Counted from the stretch's first letter, positions 1 through 7,135 are shown. The stretch is DNA of 12,964 nt from an uncultured Porphyromonadaceae bacterium (GCA_900552325.1 URZG01000033.1:1-12964); one strand, 5' to 3'. Program-made: numbers and translations. Notes: generated by a model from the letters alone, not told the origin.

Positions 1-720
1 ATGGTGAAGGATTTTGATCTCGAGCAAATGAACTTCGGGCGCCTCGGACTCCTTATAATAAAAGGGTTCGACAATGTCGACGAAATCAACTACTACCTCA
101 AGGTGCTCAACGAGAGCGCCCAGCTGAAACTTCCTCCCGAGGTTCGGCCCGTGGTGATTTCAAAGGCGAACTTCGACAAGATGCTCCAGTCGGGCCGCTC
201 GTTCGATGATTATTTCAATTATATGCGCGACAAGACCTACGAGGAGACCCAGCAGAGCGTGCTCCCCGAGGAACTGATAGAATCGCTGCGCGAGGCCGAG
301 GAGGCTGAGGCCCGGCAGGCCGAAGCCGCCGGTAAGGACGCCGGGAATCCTGACGCTGAGGTTTACGAGGAAGAGTCGCTTCCTGAAAAGGAAGAGGATA
401 TAATCGAAGAGGTTCCTGATGAAACTGAACCTGAAGTGATACCTGCTCCGGAACCGACCGTCGCTCCAGAAGCTGAGCCGCAGAAAGAGCCGGAAACAGT
501 TCCCGAACCCCAGGCCAAACCTGAGCTTGCTCCTGAACCCGAGGCCAAGCCCGAGGGTGCGCCGCAGCAATCCCCGCAGCCGGCGAAAGAGGCTCCAGAA
601 CCTCAGCAGCCTCAGCCTGCGACTCCGACTCCGAAGAAAGAGGTTCCCGCGCCCGCGCCGAAACCAGTTCTTCCGGATTATCCTGAAGGCTCCGAAGGAG
701 ATGATCCGCTCCTTGACTGA
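1..720 (+). CDS. C-terminal part of a SprE/PorW-like lipoprotein (5' end outside window)
   Basis: The frame is open from base 1, and its first residues (VKDFDLEQMNFGRLGLLI) read like the inside of a domain, so the ATG at position 1 is probably an internal methionine and the gene starts upstream. The first 80 or so residues form a compact mixed alpha/beta segment that resembles, from memory, the C-terminal domain of SprE/PorW. That is a TPR lipoprotein of the Bacteroidetes envelope, linked to type IX secretion and gliding. Residues 85 to 239 are low complexity: first acidic and Glu/Ala-rich, then a long Pro/Glu/Lys/Gln tail ending in DDPLLD. No catalytic motif or membrane segment is visible. 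porX starts 26 bp after the stop, which supports the assignment because both families are tied to type IX secretion. The family call rests on remembered similarity and context; reading frame and low-complexity tail are directly seen. Confidence 0.6.
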   Translation: MVKDFDLEQMNFGRLGLLIIKGFDNVDEINYYLKVLNESAQLKLPPEVRPVVISKANFDKMLQSGRSFDDYFNYMRDKTYEETQQSVLPEELIESLREAEEAEARQAEAAGKDAGNPDAEVYEEESLPEKEEDIIEEVPDETEPEVIPAPEPTVAPEAEPQKEPETVPEPQAKPELAPEPEAKPEGAPQQSPQPAKEAPEPQQPQPATPTPKKEVPAPAPKPVLPDYPEGSEGDDPLLD

Positions 721-746
721 GCCGTACAACTGAAAACTATTATGGC

Positions 747-2303
747 ATGAGTGAATATTCCATACTTTGGGCCGATGACGAGATTGATCTTCTGAAGCCC
801 CACATACTTTTCCTCCGCTCCAAGGGGTATGAGCCCGTGACGGTCAACAACGGCCGCGACGCCCTCGAACTTGTGGAGAACCGCCATTTCGACCTGGTGA
901 TTCTCGACGAGAACATGCCCGGCCTCACCGGCCTGGAGACTCTGCAGCGCATCAAGGAGATAGCGCCGCAGACTCCGGTGATAATGATCACCAAGAGCGA
1001 GGAGGAGAATATCATGGATCAGGCCGTGGGCAACAACATAGCCGACTATCTCATCAAGCCGGTGAACCCCATGCAGATACTCATGTCGATAAAGAAGAAT
1101 CTCCACAGCGAGAAACTGGTGTCGGAAACCACCGCACAGGATTACCGCCAGGAGTTCATGAACATCTCGCAGATGATCAACTCGGCCTCGTTGATCGACG
1201 ACTGGTACCGCCTGTATGAGAAACTTGTGGCGTGGGAACTGCGTCTGGCCCAGACCGATACCAATATGGACGAGATGTTGCGCCAGCAGAAAGCCGAGGC
1301 CGACTCGGAGTTCTTCAAGTTTATCCGGCGCAATTACGAGGACTGGATTACGGATCCGGCGCAGCCGGGGCGTCCGGTGATGAGTCACGAGATTTTCAAG
1401 AACGAGGTTTTTCCGCTTCTCGACGACGGCAAGCAGGTGTATTTCGTGCTGATCGACAACTTCCGCCTCGACCTTTGGCTGTCGGTAAAGCCGATGTTGT
1501 CGGAATTGTTCACGATAGACGAACGTCTCTACACCTCTATTCTCCCCACTGCCACCCAGTATGCGCGCAACGCCATATTTTCCGGCCTGATGCCGCAGGA
1601 AATAGCGCGCATGTTCCCCCATCTGTGGGTCGACGAGGATGAGGACGAGGGGAAGAACCTCAACGAGAGCGAGCTGATAGCGTCGTTTTTCAGCCGTTAC
1701 CGGCGACAGTGCAAGTTCTCCTACAATAAGATCAACGATTCCACTGGCGGCGAACGGCTTCTGCGCGAGTTCTCCAATCTGGAGAAGAATCAGCTTAATG
1801 TTGTGGTGGTGAACTTTATAGATATGCTTTCTCATGCCCGAACCGAGAGCCGCATGATCCGAGAGCTGGCCCGGACGGACGCCGCTTACCGGTCGCTTGC
1901 AGAGTCGTGGTTCCGCCACTCCACGGCTCTGGAGCTTTTCCGCCGCATGGCCCGCTCGGGTGCGAAGGTGATTGTGACCACCGACCACGGCACCGTGCGC
2001 GTGGACAATCCCGTGAAAGTCGTCGGCGACAAGAACACCAACACCAATCTCCGCTACAAAGTAGGAAAGAACCTGGGCTACAACGCAAAACAGGTATATG
2101 AGGTGAAGCGCCCGCAGGCACTGGGACTCCCGTCGCCCAATGTGTCGTCGGCATATATCTTCGCCGGCAACAACGACTTTTTCGCATACCCCAACAATTA
2201 CAACTACTACGTGCAATACTATACCGACACCTTCCAGCACGGCGGCATATCGCTCGAGGAGATGTTGATTCCGTTAGTGACACTTACACCTAAAAACCAA
2301 TGA
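747..2303 (+). CDS. porX: PorX: response regulator fused to a PglZ/alkaline-phosphatase-superfamily domain
   Basis: The 518-residue protein has an N-terminal receiver domain (about 1-120) with acidic pair D10/D11, phosphoacceptor D54 in LVILDENMPG, T82 and K104 in LIKPVNP. A helical linker (about 125-215) leads to a PglZ-type phosphatase-superfamily domain. Its likely metal and catalytic residues are D237 (VLIDNFRLD), T270 (ATQYARN, probable nucleophile), D413-H414 (TTDHGTV) and H498 (QHGGISLEE). PorX of Porphyromonas is activated by the PorY kinase, works with sigma factor SigP to control type IX secretion genes, and has phosphodiesterase activity on oligonucleotides. Length and architecture fit that family with no missing key residue. 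No partner kinase is in view. Its TGA overlaps the tsaE ATG (ATGA), implying coupled translation. Whether this organism makes a full type IX system cannot be told here. Confidence 0.9.
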   Translation: MSEYSILWADDEIDLLKPHILFLRSKGYEPVTVNNGRDALELVENRHFDLVILDENMPGLTGLETLQRIKEIAPQTPVIMITKSEEENIMDQAVGNNIADYLIKPVNPMQILMSIKKNLHSEKLVSETTAQDYRQEFMNISQMINSASLIDDWYRLYEKLVAWELRLAQTDTNMDEMLRQQKAEADSEFFKFIRRNYEDWITDPAQPGRPVMSHEIFKNEVFPLLDDGKQVYFVLIDNFRLDLWLSVKPMLSELFTIDERLYTSILPTATQYARNAIFSGLMPQEIARMFPHLWVDEDEDEGKNLNESELIASFFSRYRRQCKFSYNKINDSTGGERLLREFSNLEKNQLNVVVVNFIDMLSHARTESRMIRELARTDAAYRSLAESWFRHSTALELFRRMARSGAKVIVTTDHGTVRVDNPVKVVGDKNTNTNLRYKVGKNLGYNAKQVYEVKRPQALGLPSPNVSSAYIFAGNNDFFAYPNNYNYYVQYYTDTFQHGGISLEEMLIPLVTLTPKNQ

Positions 2304-2740
2304 ACCGAACCATTACCATAACATCCGAGGCCGATCTTGACCGCGCTGCCAAGGAATTTGTCACCCTCATGGGCGACGAGACAGTATATGCCTTCAACGG
2401 CCCGATGGGCGCCGGAAAGACCACTTTTATCCGCGCGCTATCGCGTGCCCTCGGTGTCAGCGACGACGAGGCCAACTCACCCTCTTTCTCCATAATCAAC
2501 GAATACCGCTCCGACACTACCGCCGAACTGATATATCATTTCGACCTCTACCGCCTCGATAGTGTCGACGAGGCCCTGGAAATCGGGGTGGAGGATTATT
2601 TCGATTCCGGCGCACTGTGCCTGCTGGAGTGGCCCGAACGTATAGAGCCGCTTCTGCCCGACGACACGGTAATCGTGGATATCAAGGTCAATCCCGATGA
2701 ATCGCGCACTCTAACCCTGCGCCGTGCCGATGATGAATGA
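2300..2740 (+). CDS. tsaE: TsaE, ATPase of the tRNA t6A37 threonylcarbamoyl-transfer complex
   Basis: This 146-residue protein has a Walker A P-loop GPMGAGKTT at residues 34-42 and the family pattern SPSFSIINEY (about 66-75), followed by a Walker-B-like HFDLYRLD segment and LLEWPERI near residue 113. TsaE works in the cytoplasm with TsaB and TsaD to make N6-threonylcarbamoyladenosine at position 37 of ANN-decoding tRNAs; its ATPase resets the complex. The usual GDLGAGKT loop is changed to GPMGAGKT, which keeps the essential Lys40 and Thr41. The length is normal. The start overlaps the porX stop by four bases, and the end overlaps birA by about 8 to 11 bases, so the three genes are surely co-transcribed. 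Confidence 0.93.
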   Translation: MNRTITITSEADLDRAAKEFVTLMGDETVYAFNGPMGAGKTTFIRALSRALGVSDDEANSPSFSIINEYRSDTTAELIYHFDLYRLDSVDEALEIGVEDYFDSGALCLLEWPERIEPLLPDDTVIVDIKVNPDESRTLTLRRADDE

Positions 2741-3527
2741 GACGCCATGCGAGCTTAAAAGGCTCTGTGACGCACCCTGTGTGATAGAGATAGCCGACTC
2801 GCTTCCGTCAACCAACACGGTGCTCAAGGGGATGGCGGCGGAATTGCCGCACGGTTACACCCTCTCCGCACGCGAGCAGACGGCGGGGCGCGGGCAGCGG
2901 GGCAACACATGGGAGTCGGAGCCGGGGATGAACCTTACATTTTCCATCCTCCTGCGTCCGAGGCATATCGCCCCGGCCGGTCAGTTCGTTATTTCCGAGG
3001 CTGTAGCCGTGGGGATTTCCGAGGCGATCGACCGCCTTCTCCCGGCCGGTATGGAAACCCGCATAAAGTGGCCAAACGATATATACGTAGGCGACCGGAA
3101 GATCTGCGGCATCCTTATCGAGCACACCATCGGCTCTGCGGCGGTCATCTCGCATACCGTGGCCGGAGCCGGTATCAATGTCAACCAGCGGCGTTTTCTG
3201 TCGGACGCGCCCAATCCGGTGTCTCTTTGGCAGCTGACCGCTGCGGAACATGATACCGAAGCGTTTCTGAAGAATGTCGCCGAGGAGGTCTTACGGAAAT
3301 TCGAGTGGGTGGATGGTGGCAGCCAAAGGGGTGCCTCCGACCTTCACCGGCGTTTCATGGCGAAGTTGTGGCGAAACGACGGACGGCTGCATCCTTTCCG
3401 CCTACCCGACGGCACGGATTTCTTGGCTTCGATAGGCGACGTGGCGCCCGACGGAAGACTTACACTCGTTGACCGTGAAGGAAAAGTGCGCCGGTTTTAC
3501 TTCAAAGAGGTGGCTTTCGTGCTTTGA
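2730..3527 (+). CDS. birA: Biotin--[acetyl-CoA-carboxylase] ligase, single-domain BirA
   Basis: The enzyme activates biotin with ATP and attaches it to the lysine of biotin carboxyl carrier proteins. The biotinyl-AMP loop GRGQRGNTWES begins near residue 53, KWPNDIYVGDRKICGIL lies at about 113-129, and a small C-terminal barrel with DGTDFLASIGDVAPDGRL ends the protein. There is no N-terminal helix-turn-helix, so this is the monofunctional class that does not repress biotin genes. Two adjacent ATGs (2730 and 2733) overlap the tsaE 3' end. An in-frame GTG at 2724 is possible but less likely. The protein is about 265 residues, normal for the class. Confidence 0.9.
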   Translation: MMNETPCELKRLCDAPCVIEIADSLPSTNTVLKGMAAELPHGYTLSAREQTAGRGQRGNTWESEPGMNLTFSILLRPRHIAPAGQFVISEAVAVGISEAIDRLLPAGMETRIKWPNDIYVGDRKICGILIEHTIGSAAVISHTVAGAGINVNQRRFLSDAPNPVSLWQLTAAEHDTEAFLKNVAEEVLRKFEWVDGGSQRGASDLHRRFMAKLWRNDGRLHPFRLPDGTDFLASIGDVAPDGRLTLVDREGKVRRFYFKEVAFVL

Positions 3528-3551
3528 TTCCGTTTGAAATTCGTATCTTTG
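3523..3551 (+). promoter_or_regulatory. Bacteroidetes-type promoter for the glycosyltransferase gene
   Basis: A perfect -7 box TATCTTTG lies at 3544-3551, preceded by TTTG at 3523-3526 (17 bp apart, slightly shorter than the usual 19-21). The box is about 20 bp before the ATG at 3571. The -33 half overlaps the end of birA. This suggests that the following gene group is at least partly independent of the porX operon. Confidence 0.65.
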
Positions 3552-3570
3552 TACTTTCCCAAACCAACTG

Positions 3571-4362
3571 ATGGCAAAGAACGACAACCATACCGCCGAC
3601 GGGAAGGCCGGAAGCCCCCTGTTCTCGATTATCACGGTGACCTACAACGCTGAGGCCACGGTGGGCGTCACACTCGACAGCGTGCGCTCGCAGACGTGCG
3701 CACTGTACGAACATCTGATAATCGACGGAGCCTCGTCCGACGGCACTCTCGCGCTCTGCCGTCAGGGTGCTACTGACCGCCAGCATATTCTCTCGGAACC
3801 TGACCGCGGACTGTATGATGCGATGAACAAAGGGATAACCCGTGCCTCGGGGAAATATCTGATTTTTCTTAATGCCGGCGATGCCTTTCATGCGCCCGAC
3901 ACGCTTCAGAAAATCGCGAATACCATCCTGGCCGGGAATTATCCCGGAGTGGTCTACGGGCAGACCGATATCGTGGACGCCTCCCGCCGAAAGGTGGCCG
4001 ACCGGCATCTTATCGCACCCGAAAAGCTGACGCTGAACAGTTTCGCCGACGGTATGGTGGTGTGCCACCAGGCTTTTGTGGCGCTCCGGCGCATCGCGGG
4101 GAATTTCGACCTCCGGTACAGATATTCCGCCGACTATGAATGGTGTATCCGCGTACTCCAACATTCCCGGCACAATGTGCTGATTCCGGAGAGTATCGTG
4201 GATTACCTCGCCGAAGGGATGACTACCCGCAACCGTATGGCGTCACTGAAGGAGCGTTTCTGCATCATGTGTCATTATTACGGCACACTGCCTACGGTAT
4301 GGCGCCATCTGAAATTCATTCCGAGGTTTTTGCGCAGGCGCCGTCAGGAGAAAAATTTCTGA
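3571..4362 (+). CDS. Family 2 glycosyltransferase (WcaA/WcaE-like)
   Basis: The 263-residue protein is a GT-A fold glycosyltransferase. The N-terminal strand FSIITVTYNAE (18-28) and LIIDGASSDGT (about 49-59) form the nucleotide-sugar site. EPDRGLYDAMNKGI and then YLIFLNAGD (ending near residue 104) take the place of the DxD metal site, as in enzymes similar to WcaA/WcaE of colanic acid synthesis. ADYEWCIRVL near residue 189-198 fits the acceptor-side segment. The C-terminus is very basic (RFLRRRRQEK) with no clear membrane helix, suggesting a peripheral membrane enzyme acting on a lipid-linked or envelope glycan. Donor and acceptor cannot be predicted. It has its own upstream promoter, and DUF4286 follows 16 bp after its stop. 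There is no other polysaccharide gene in view, so it is not part of a recognisable capsule cluster. Confidence 0.85.
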   Translation: MAKNDNHTADGKAGSPLFSIITVTYNAEATVGVTLDSVRSQTCALYEHLIIDGASSDGTLALCRQGATDRQHILSEPDRGLYDAMNKGITRASGKYLIFLNAGDAFHAPDTLQKIANTILAGNYPGVVYGQTDIVDASRRKVADRHLIAPEKLTLNSFADGMVVCHQAFVALRRIAGNFDLRYRYSADYEWCIRVLQHSRHNVLIPESIVDYLAEGMTTRNRMASLKERFCIMCHYYGTLPTVWRHLKFIPRFLRRRRQEKNF

Positions 4363-4378
4363 ATCATATCCTGTAAGG

Positions 4379-4681
4379 ATGATAATACTCAATACTACTT
4401 TTTTTGCAGAAGAGGCGATAGCTCCTGCTGTGCTCGGGTGGCTGCGCGACGTATATGTGAAATCGGTCGAGGCCGCAGGGCTCTTCACCGATGTGGAGCT
4501 GGTGCGTGTCATCGAGCCCTCCGAACCGGGTGCGGTGAGTTTCGCATGCCGCTGCGCGTGCGGTTCGCTCGAGGCGGCGCGTTCGTGGCATGATTCTTCG
4601 GCCGTGATAGTAAGGGACGAGCTTCACCGCCTGTGGGGGCAGCGTGCCTTGTGGTTCACAACCTACATGGAGCGCCTATGA
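4379..4681 (+). CDS. DUF4286 family protein
   Basis: This 100-residue protein begins MIILNTTFFAEEAIAP and ends with LHRLWGQRALWFTTYMERL. It matches what I remember of DUF4286, a small ferredoxin-like-fold family found in Bacteroidetes and often encoded just before ruvC. No catalytic residues, signal peptide or membrane segment are seen. The stop overlaps the ruvC start (ATGA at 4678-4681), so the two proteins are translationally coupled. The function is unknown; the conserved coupling to ruvC is the only functional hint. Confidence 0.75.
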   Translation: MIILNTTFFAEEAIAPAVLGWLRDVYVKSVEAAGLFTDVELVRVIEPSEPGAVSFACRCACGSLEAARSWHDSSAVIVRDELHRLWGQRALWFTTYMERL

Positions 4682-5286
4682 AAGCGGGGGAGTCTGAAAT
4701 TCACTCGGTAGGGGAGAGCCGTTCAGGCGCCGAGTGGGATAAGGTATATATCGGCATCGACCCGGGCACGAACGTGATGGGATACGGTATTCTCGGCATC
4801 AAAGGACGCAAACCGTCGATGATCGCCCTGGGGGTGATAAAACTCTCGCGGTTCGACAGCCATTATCTGCGTCTTAAGCACATCCATGAGCGCGTGTCGG
4901 GTCTTGTAGGGCAGTATCTCCCCGATGAGATGGCTATAGAGGCGCCGTTCTTCGGCAAGAACGTACAGTCAATGCTCAAATTAGGCCGTGCGCAGGGTGT
5001 GGCCATGTCGGCGGCTTTGGAGCGCGACATCCCGATTACCGAATATGAACCCCGTAAAATCAAGATGGCGATAACCGGCAACGGTGCCGCCTCCAAGGAA
5101 CAGGTTCAGGAGATGCTTCGCCGCATCCTCTCGATTCCTGCCGACATGATGCTTCCCGAACTTGATGCCACCGACGCCCTCGGCGCCGCCCTCTGCCACC
5201 ATTACGAGCAGTTGCGCCCGCAGGCTGCCGCAGGGCCGCGGTCGTGGAAGGAGTTCATCGCCCGAAATCCCGGGCGTGTGAAGTGA
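4678..5286 (+). CDS. ruvC: RuvC, Holliday junction resolvase
   Basis: RuvC cuts four-way recombination junctions after RuvAB branch migration. The RNase H fold acidic residues are visible: D28 in YIGIDPGTNVMGYG, E88 in MAIEAPFFGKN, and D163 and D166 in LDATDALGAALCHH. The basic loop FFGKNVQSMLKLGRAQG is present. The chosen ATG at 4678 overlaps the DUF4286 stop and gives 202 residues, with about 20 residues before the first strand, longer than in E. coli. A longer in-frame reading from 4633 would lie inside DUF4286 and is unlikely. The last residues (AAAGPRSWKEFIARNPGRVK) are a typical Bacteroidetes tail. Confidence 0.93.
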   Translation: MKAGESEIHSVGESRSGAEWDKVYIGIDPGTNVMGYGILGIKGRKPSMIALGVIKLSRFDSHYLRLKHIHERVSGLVGQYLPDEMAIEAPFFGKNVQSMLKLGRAQGVAMSAALERDIPITEYEPRKIKMAITGNGAASKEQVQEMLRRILSIPADMMLPELDATDALGAALCHHYEQLRPQAAAGPRSWKEFIARNPGRVK

Positions 5287-5310
5287 TCCGGAAGATTCTT
5301 AAATGAAAAT

Positions 5311-5357
5311 CCGGCTCATGCCTGCGCGCTGCAGGTGAGCCGGATACTCGTCTTTTC
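5311..5357 (+). terminator. Strong hairpin after ruvC, probable terminator
   Basis: CCGGCTCA (5311-5318) pairs perfectly with TGAGCCGG (5336-5343), and inner CCTGC pairs with GCAGG around a GCGCT loop with a two-base bulge. A weak T stretch (TCTTTTC) follows about 8 bases later. The hairpin begins 24 bp after the ruvC stop. The poor T run leaves open whether it ends transcription or only stabilises the mRNA 3' end. Confidence 0.5.
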
Positions 5358-5373
5358 AGGAAAAACGGGAATA

Positions 5374-5444
5374 CGGGGGCTTACCCTCACGGGTACATCG
5401 GGCTCTGAATGAGTCTGTGCTCATTTTTTACAGATATGCCCCCG
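5374..5444 (-). ncRNA. Candidate structured RNA (three-way junction) downstream of trxA
   Basis: Read on the minus strand, a 7-bp stem CGGGGGC/GCCCCCG (plus a G-U pair) closes two hairpins. One is ATGAG/CTCAT around loop CACAGA; the other is TACCC/GGGTA around GTGA, a GNRA-type tetraloop that exists only on this strand. A competing pairing TCTGT/ACAGA would break the first hairpin. The element starts about 30 bases after the trxA stop. Read on the plus strand, the ATGAG hairpin (5409-5424) is followed by five T (5425-5429) and could be the real ruvC terminator. RNA class is not recognised. Stems are directly seen; function is inference. Confidence 0.35.
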
Positions 5445-5473
5445 CTCAAAAAATAATATCGCGTTTATGTGCG

Positions 5474-5800
5474 TTATTTGTTAAATTCCTCATCGCTCTT
5501 TGTGGGCACATGCTCGAAGATCTTGCCGGTCAGAAGCGCTTCCTGCTGCAGACCCACGGCACGCCATACCGGTTCGCCGTTCTTGAAGAGTATGAGTGTG
5601 GGCACCGACTGCACATGATAGCGGGCGGCGAGTTCGGCATTACGGTCGATATCCACCTTTACGATGTTGCCGTGGTCGCCTACTTTCTCTTTGACCTGTT
5701 CGAGGATGGGTGACTGCATTTTGCACGGGCCGCACCATGTGGCGAAGAAATCCACGAGAGTGGGGCGCGATTCATTGATGAGTTTATTGAAATCGTCCAT
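5474..5800 (-). CDS. trxA: Thioredoxin
   Basis: The 108-residue protein is a cytoplasmic disulfide reductase. The active site WCGPCK has C23 and C26. VDIDRNAELAARYHVQSVPTL carries the cis-proline P67 facing the active site. There is no signal peptide. The start at 5800 is chosen because the thioredoxin fold begins here and an A-rich leader precedes it; the longer upstream open frame reads back through the dapA promoter and start and has no family sense. The C-terminal tail (FEHVPTKSDEEFNK) is somewhat longer than in E. coli TrxA. It is divergent from dapA, with 97 bp between the starts, and convergent with ruvC. Confidence 0.92.
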   Translation of the reverse strand: MDDFNKLINESRPTLVDFFATWCGPCKMQSPILEQVKEKVGDHGNIVKVDIDRNAELAARYHVQSVPTLILFKNGEPVWRAVGLQQEALLTGKIFEHVPTKSDEEFNK

Positions 5801-5865
5801 AGTTTTTATTTTTAGTTTCTGACAATACAACGCCTGGGCAATGCTGTATGTTCGTGGAAAATTCG

Positions 5866-5873
5866 TAACTTTG
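5866..5873 (+). promoter_or_regulatory. Bacteroidetes -7 box (TAACTTTG) for dapA
   Basis: The box matches TAnnTTTG exactly and lies 24 bp before the dapA ATG. No clear TTTG is seen at -33; the nearest position reads GCTG (5843-5846). It sits in the 97-bp divergent gap with trxA. No clean matching box for trxA was found on the other strand. Confidence 0.6.
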
Positions 5874-5897
5874 CCCTTGTTAACGATAGATAACATC

Positions 5898-6797
5898 ATG
5901 ACTTCAATGATAGATATTAAAGGCACCGGAGTGGCCCTCGCCACGCCGTTCAACGCCGACTTCACCATAGATTATCCCTCGCTCGGCCGGCTGGTGGATT
6001 ACCAGATTGAAAACGGTGTAGATTACCTTGTTGTACTCGGCACTACCGGCGAAGCCGTTACCATGACCTGGCAGGAGCGTGTGGAAGTGGCCCGGTTCGT
6101 GGCCGAACACGCGGCGGGGCGCATACCCCTTGTGCTCGGCATGAGTTCCAACGCCACAGTTTTCCTTGCCGACCAGTTGCGCAACTTCGACCTGACGGGA
6201 TATTCGGCCATCCTTTCGGTGGTGCCGTTCTACAACCGCCCGTCGCAGGAGGGGATGTACCGCCATTTCTCAGCGATAGCCGAGGCGTCGCCCCTTCCGG
6301 TAATCCTCTATAACGTGCCGTCGCGCACGGGCGCTAACCTCGAGGCCGCCACAACCCTGCGTCTGGCCAACGCCTATCCGGGCAAGATTATCGGCATCAA
6401 GGAAGCCTCCGGACGCATCGGGCAGATACGCGAGATCATAGAGAAGAAACCCGACGGATTCCGGGTTATTTCCGGTGACGACGCCCTTACACTGCCGCTG
6501 GTCGCTATGGGAGCCGAGGGTGTTATTTCTGTAGTGGCCAATGCGTTGCCGGCGCGTTTCAGTTCGATGGTGCGCCTGGCGCTTGAAGGCCGTTTCGCCG
6601 AGGCCGGAGTTATCGACCGTCCGATGCAGCCCCTCTACCGCTACCTGTTCACCGACGGTAATCCCTCCGGAATCAAATCGTTGCTGAATATAATGGGCTT
6701 CGCTGAAGATGTGCTCCGTCTGCCGCTTGTGCCCGTTACTCCCGCCACCCGTCAGGCGCTGCAGGCCTCACTGGCCGCGCTTGAAAACGCGAACTGA
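5898..6797 (+). CDS. dapA: 4-hydroxy-tetrahydrodipicolinate synthase (DapA)
   Basis: DapA condenses pyruvate with aspartate semialdehyde, the first committed step of lysine and diaminopimelate synthesis. The TIM-barrel residues are visible: GTTGE at 48-52 (pyruvate carboxylate contact), Y138 in ILYNVPSRTG, and Schiff-base K168 in IIGIKEASG, followed by VISGDDALTLPLVAMGAEG. From ATG 5898 the protein has 299 residues, normal for the family. ATG 5907, three codons in, is also possible. The -7 box at 5866 makes starts further upstream untenable. It is monocistronic: the next gene is a tRNA with its own promoter. Confidence 0.94.
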   Translation: MTSMIDIKGTGVALATPFNADFTIDYPSLGRLVDYQIENGVDYLVVLGTTGEAVTMTWQERVEVARFVAEHAAGRIPLVLGMSSNATVFLADQLRNFDLTGYSAILSVVPFYNRPSQEGMYRHFSAIAEASPLPVILYNVPSRTGANLEAATTLRLANAYPGKIIGIKEASGRIGQIREIIEKKPDGFRVISGDDALTLPLVAMGAEGVISVVANALPARFSSMVRLALEGRFAEAGVIDRPMQPLYRYLFTDGNPSGIKSLLNIMGFAEDVLRLPLVPVTPATRQALQASLAALENAN

Positions 6798-6840
6798 CGG
6801 CCTAATCCCTTTCGTCGCTACAAAGCGCGAAATCATCAAG

Positions 6841-6871
6841 TTGGTGGTTTCATAAATAATTTGTAACTTTG
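6841..6871 (+). promoter_or_regulatory. Bacteroidetes-type promoter for tRNA-Arg
   Basis: TTG at 6841-6843 and TAACTTTG at 6864-6871, 20 bp apart, fit the -33/-7 consensus. The tRNA begins 42 bp after the -7 box. The leader between contains a six-base hairpin, ATGGCC (6881-6886) with GGCCAT (6900-6905). Confidence 0.7.
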
Positions 6872-6913
6872 CACCCATAAATGGCCGAAGCTCAGTCGCG
6901 GCCATCTCCCTCC

Positions 6914-6990
6914 GGTCCGGTAGCTCAGCTGGATAGAGCAACAGCCTTCTAAGCTGTGGGTCTTGGGTTCGAATCCCAACCGGATCACCA
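6914..6990 (+). tRNA. tRNA-Arg (anticodon TCT), CCA encoded
   Basis: The cloverleaf folds fully. The acceptor is GGTCCGG/CCGGATC with one G-U pair, discriminator A and encoded CCA. The D arm is GCTC/GAGC. The anticodon arm is ACAGC-CTTCTAA-GCTGT with anticodon TCT reading AGA/AGG. The T arm is TTGGG-TTCGAAT-CCCAA. The gene lies exactly at the border between GC-rich host DNA and AT-rich DNA carrying an integrase, so its 3' end is the probable attachment site of the element downstream; the tRNA stays intact. Confidence 0.96.
6964..6990. other. Probable attachment site (attL) at tRNA-Arg 3' end
   Basis: The T arm and acceptor 3' strand are the part of tRNA genes that integrating elements usually carry so that the gene stays whole. 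The exact crossover cannot be set without the other end. The only partial match elsewhere in the window is GGGTTCGA near 8564, too short to count. Confidence 0.4.
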
Positions 6991-6993
6991 AAG

Positions 6994-7024
6994 AAGGTCT
7001 TCAGCAATGAAGACCTTTTCTTTT
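6994..7024 (+). terminator. Rho-independent terminator after tRNA-Arg
   Basis: AAGGTCTTCA (6994-7003) pairs perfectly with TGAAGACCTT (7008-7017) around GCAA, followed by TTCTTTT. It begins three bases after the CCA end. If the element recombined within the tRNA, this terminator belongs to the element and would replace the host one. Confidence 0.88.
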
Positions 7025-7035
7025 CAAAAATATTC

Positions 7036-7079
7036 ACTGCCTCTGATGCTCAGTCAGTTATCCATTCTTTTGAGGCAGT
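7036..7079. repeat. Inverted repeat in the element end
   Basis: ACTGCCTC (7036-7043) and GAGGCAGT (7072-7079) are perfect inverted copies with 28 bp between. The pair lies between the tRNA terminator and the integrase, where recombination or excision proteins would bind. No T run follows, so it is not a normal terminator. Confidence 0.55.
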
Positions 7080-7135
7080 ATATAAGGTGGTAACACCATC
7101 AAAAAAAAACGAGAAAAAGCGACACACTTGGACGT

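Noticed and set aside
678..2240. Long minus-strand open frame (about 520 codons) opposite porX
   Set aside because: It lies exactly opposite a gene with full receiver and phosphatase motifs; its His/Arg/Leu/Val-rich translation has no family sense and follows from GC-rich codon bias.
3502..4173. Minus-strand open frame opposite the glycosyltransferase
   Set aside because: The plus strand has clear GT2 motifs and a promoter; the opposite frame shows no motif and no promoter.
5374..5444. Hammerhead ribozyme as an explanation for the three-way junction
   Set aside because: The CUGANGA and GAAA core sequences are missing; only the stem layout is similar.
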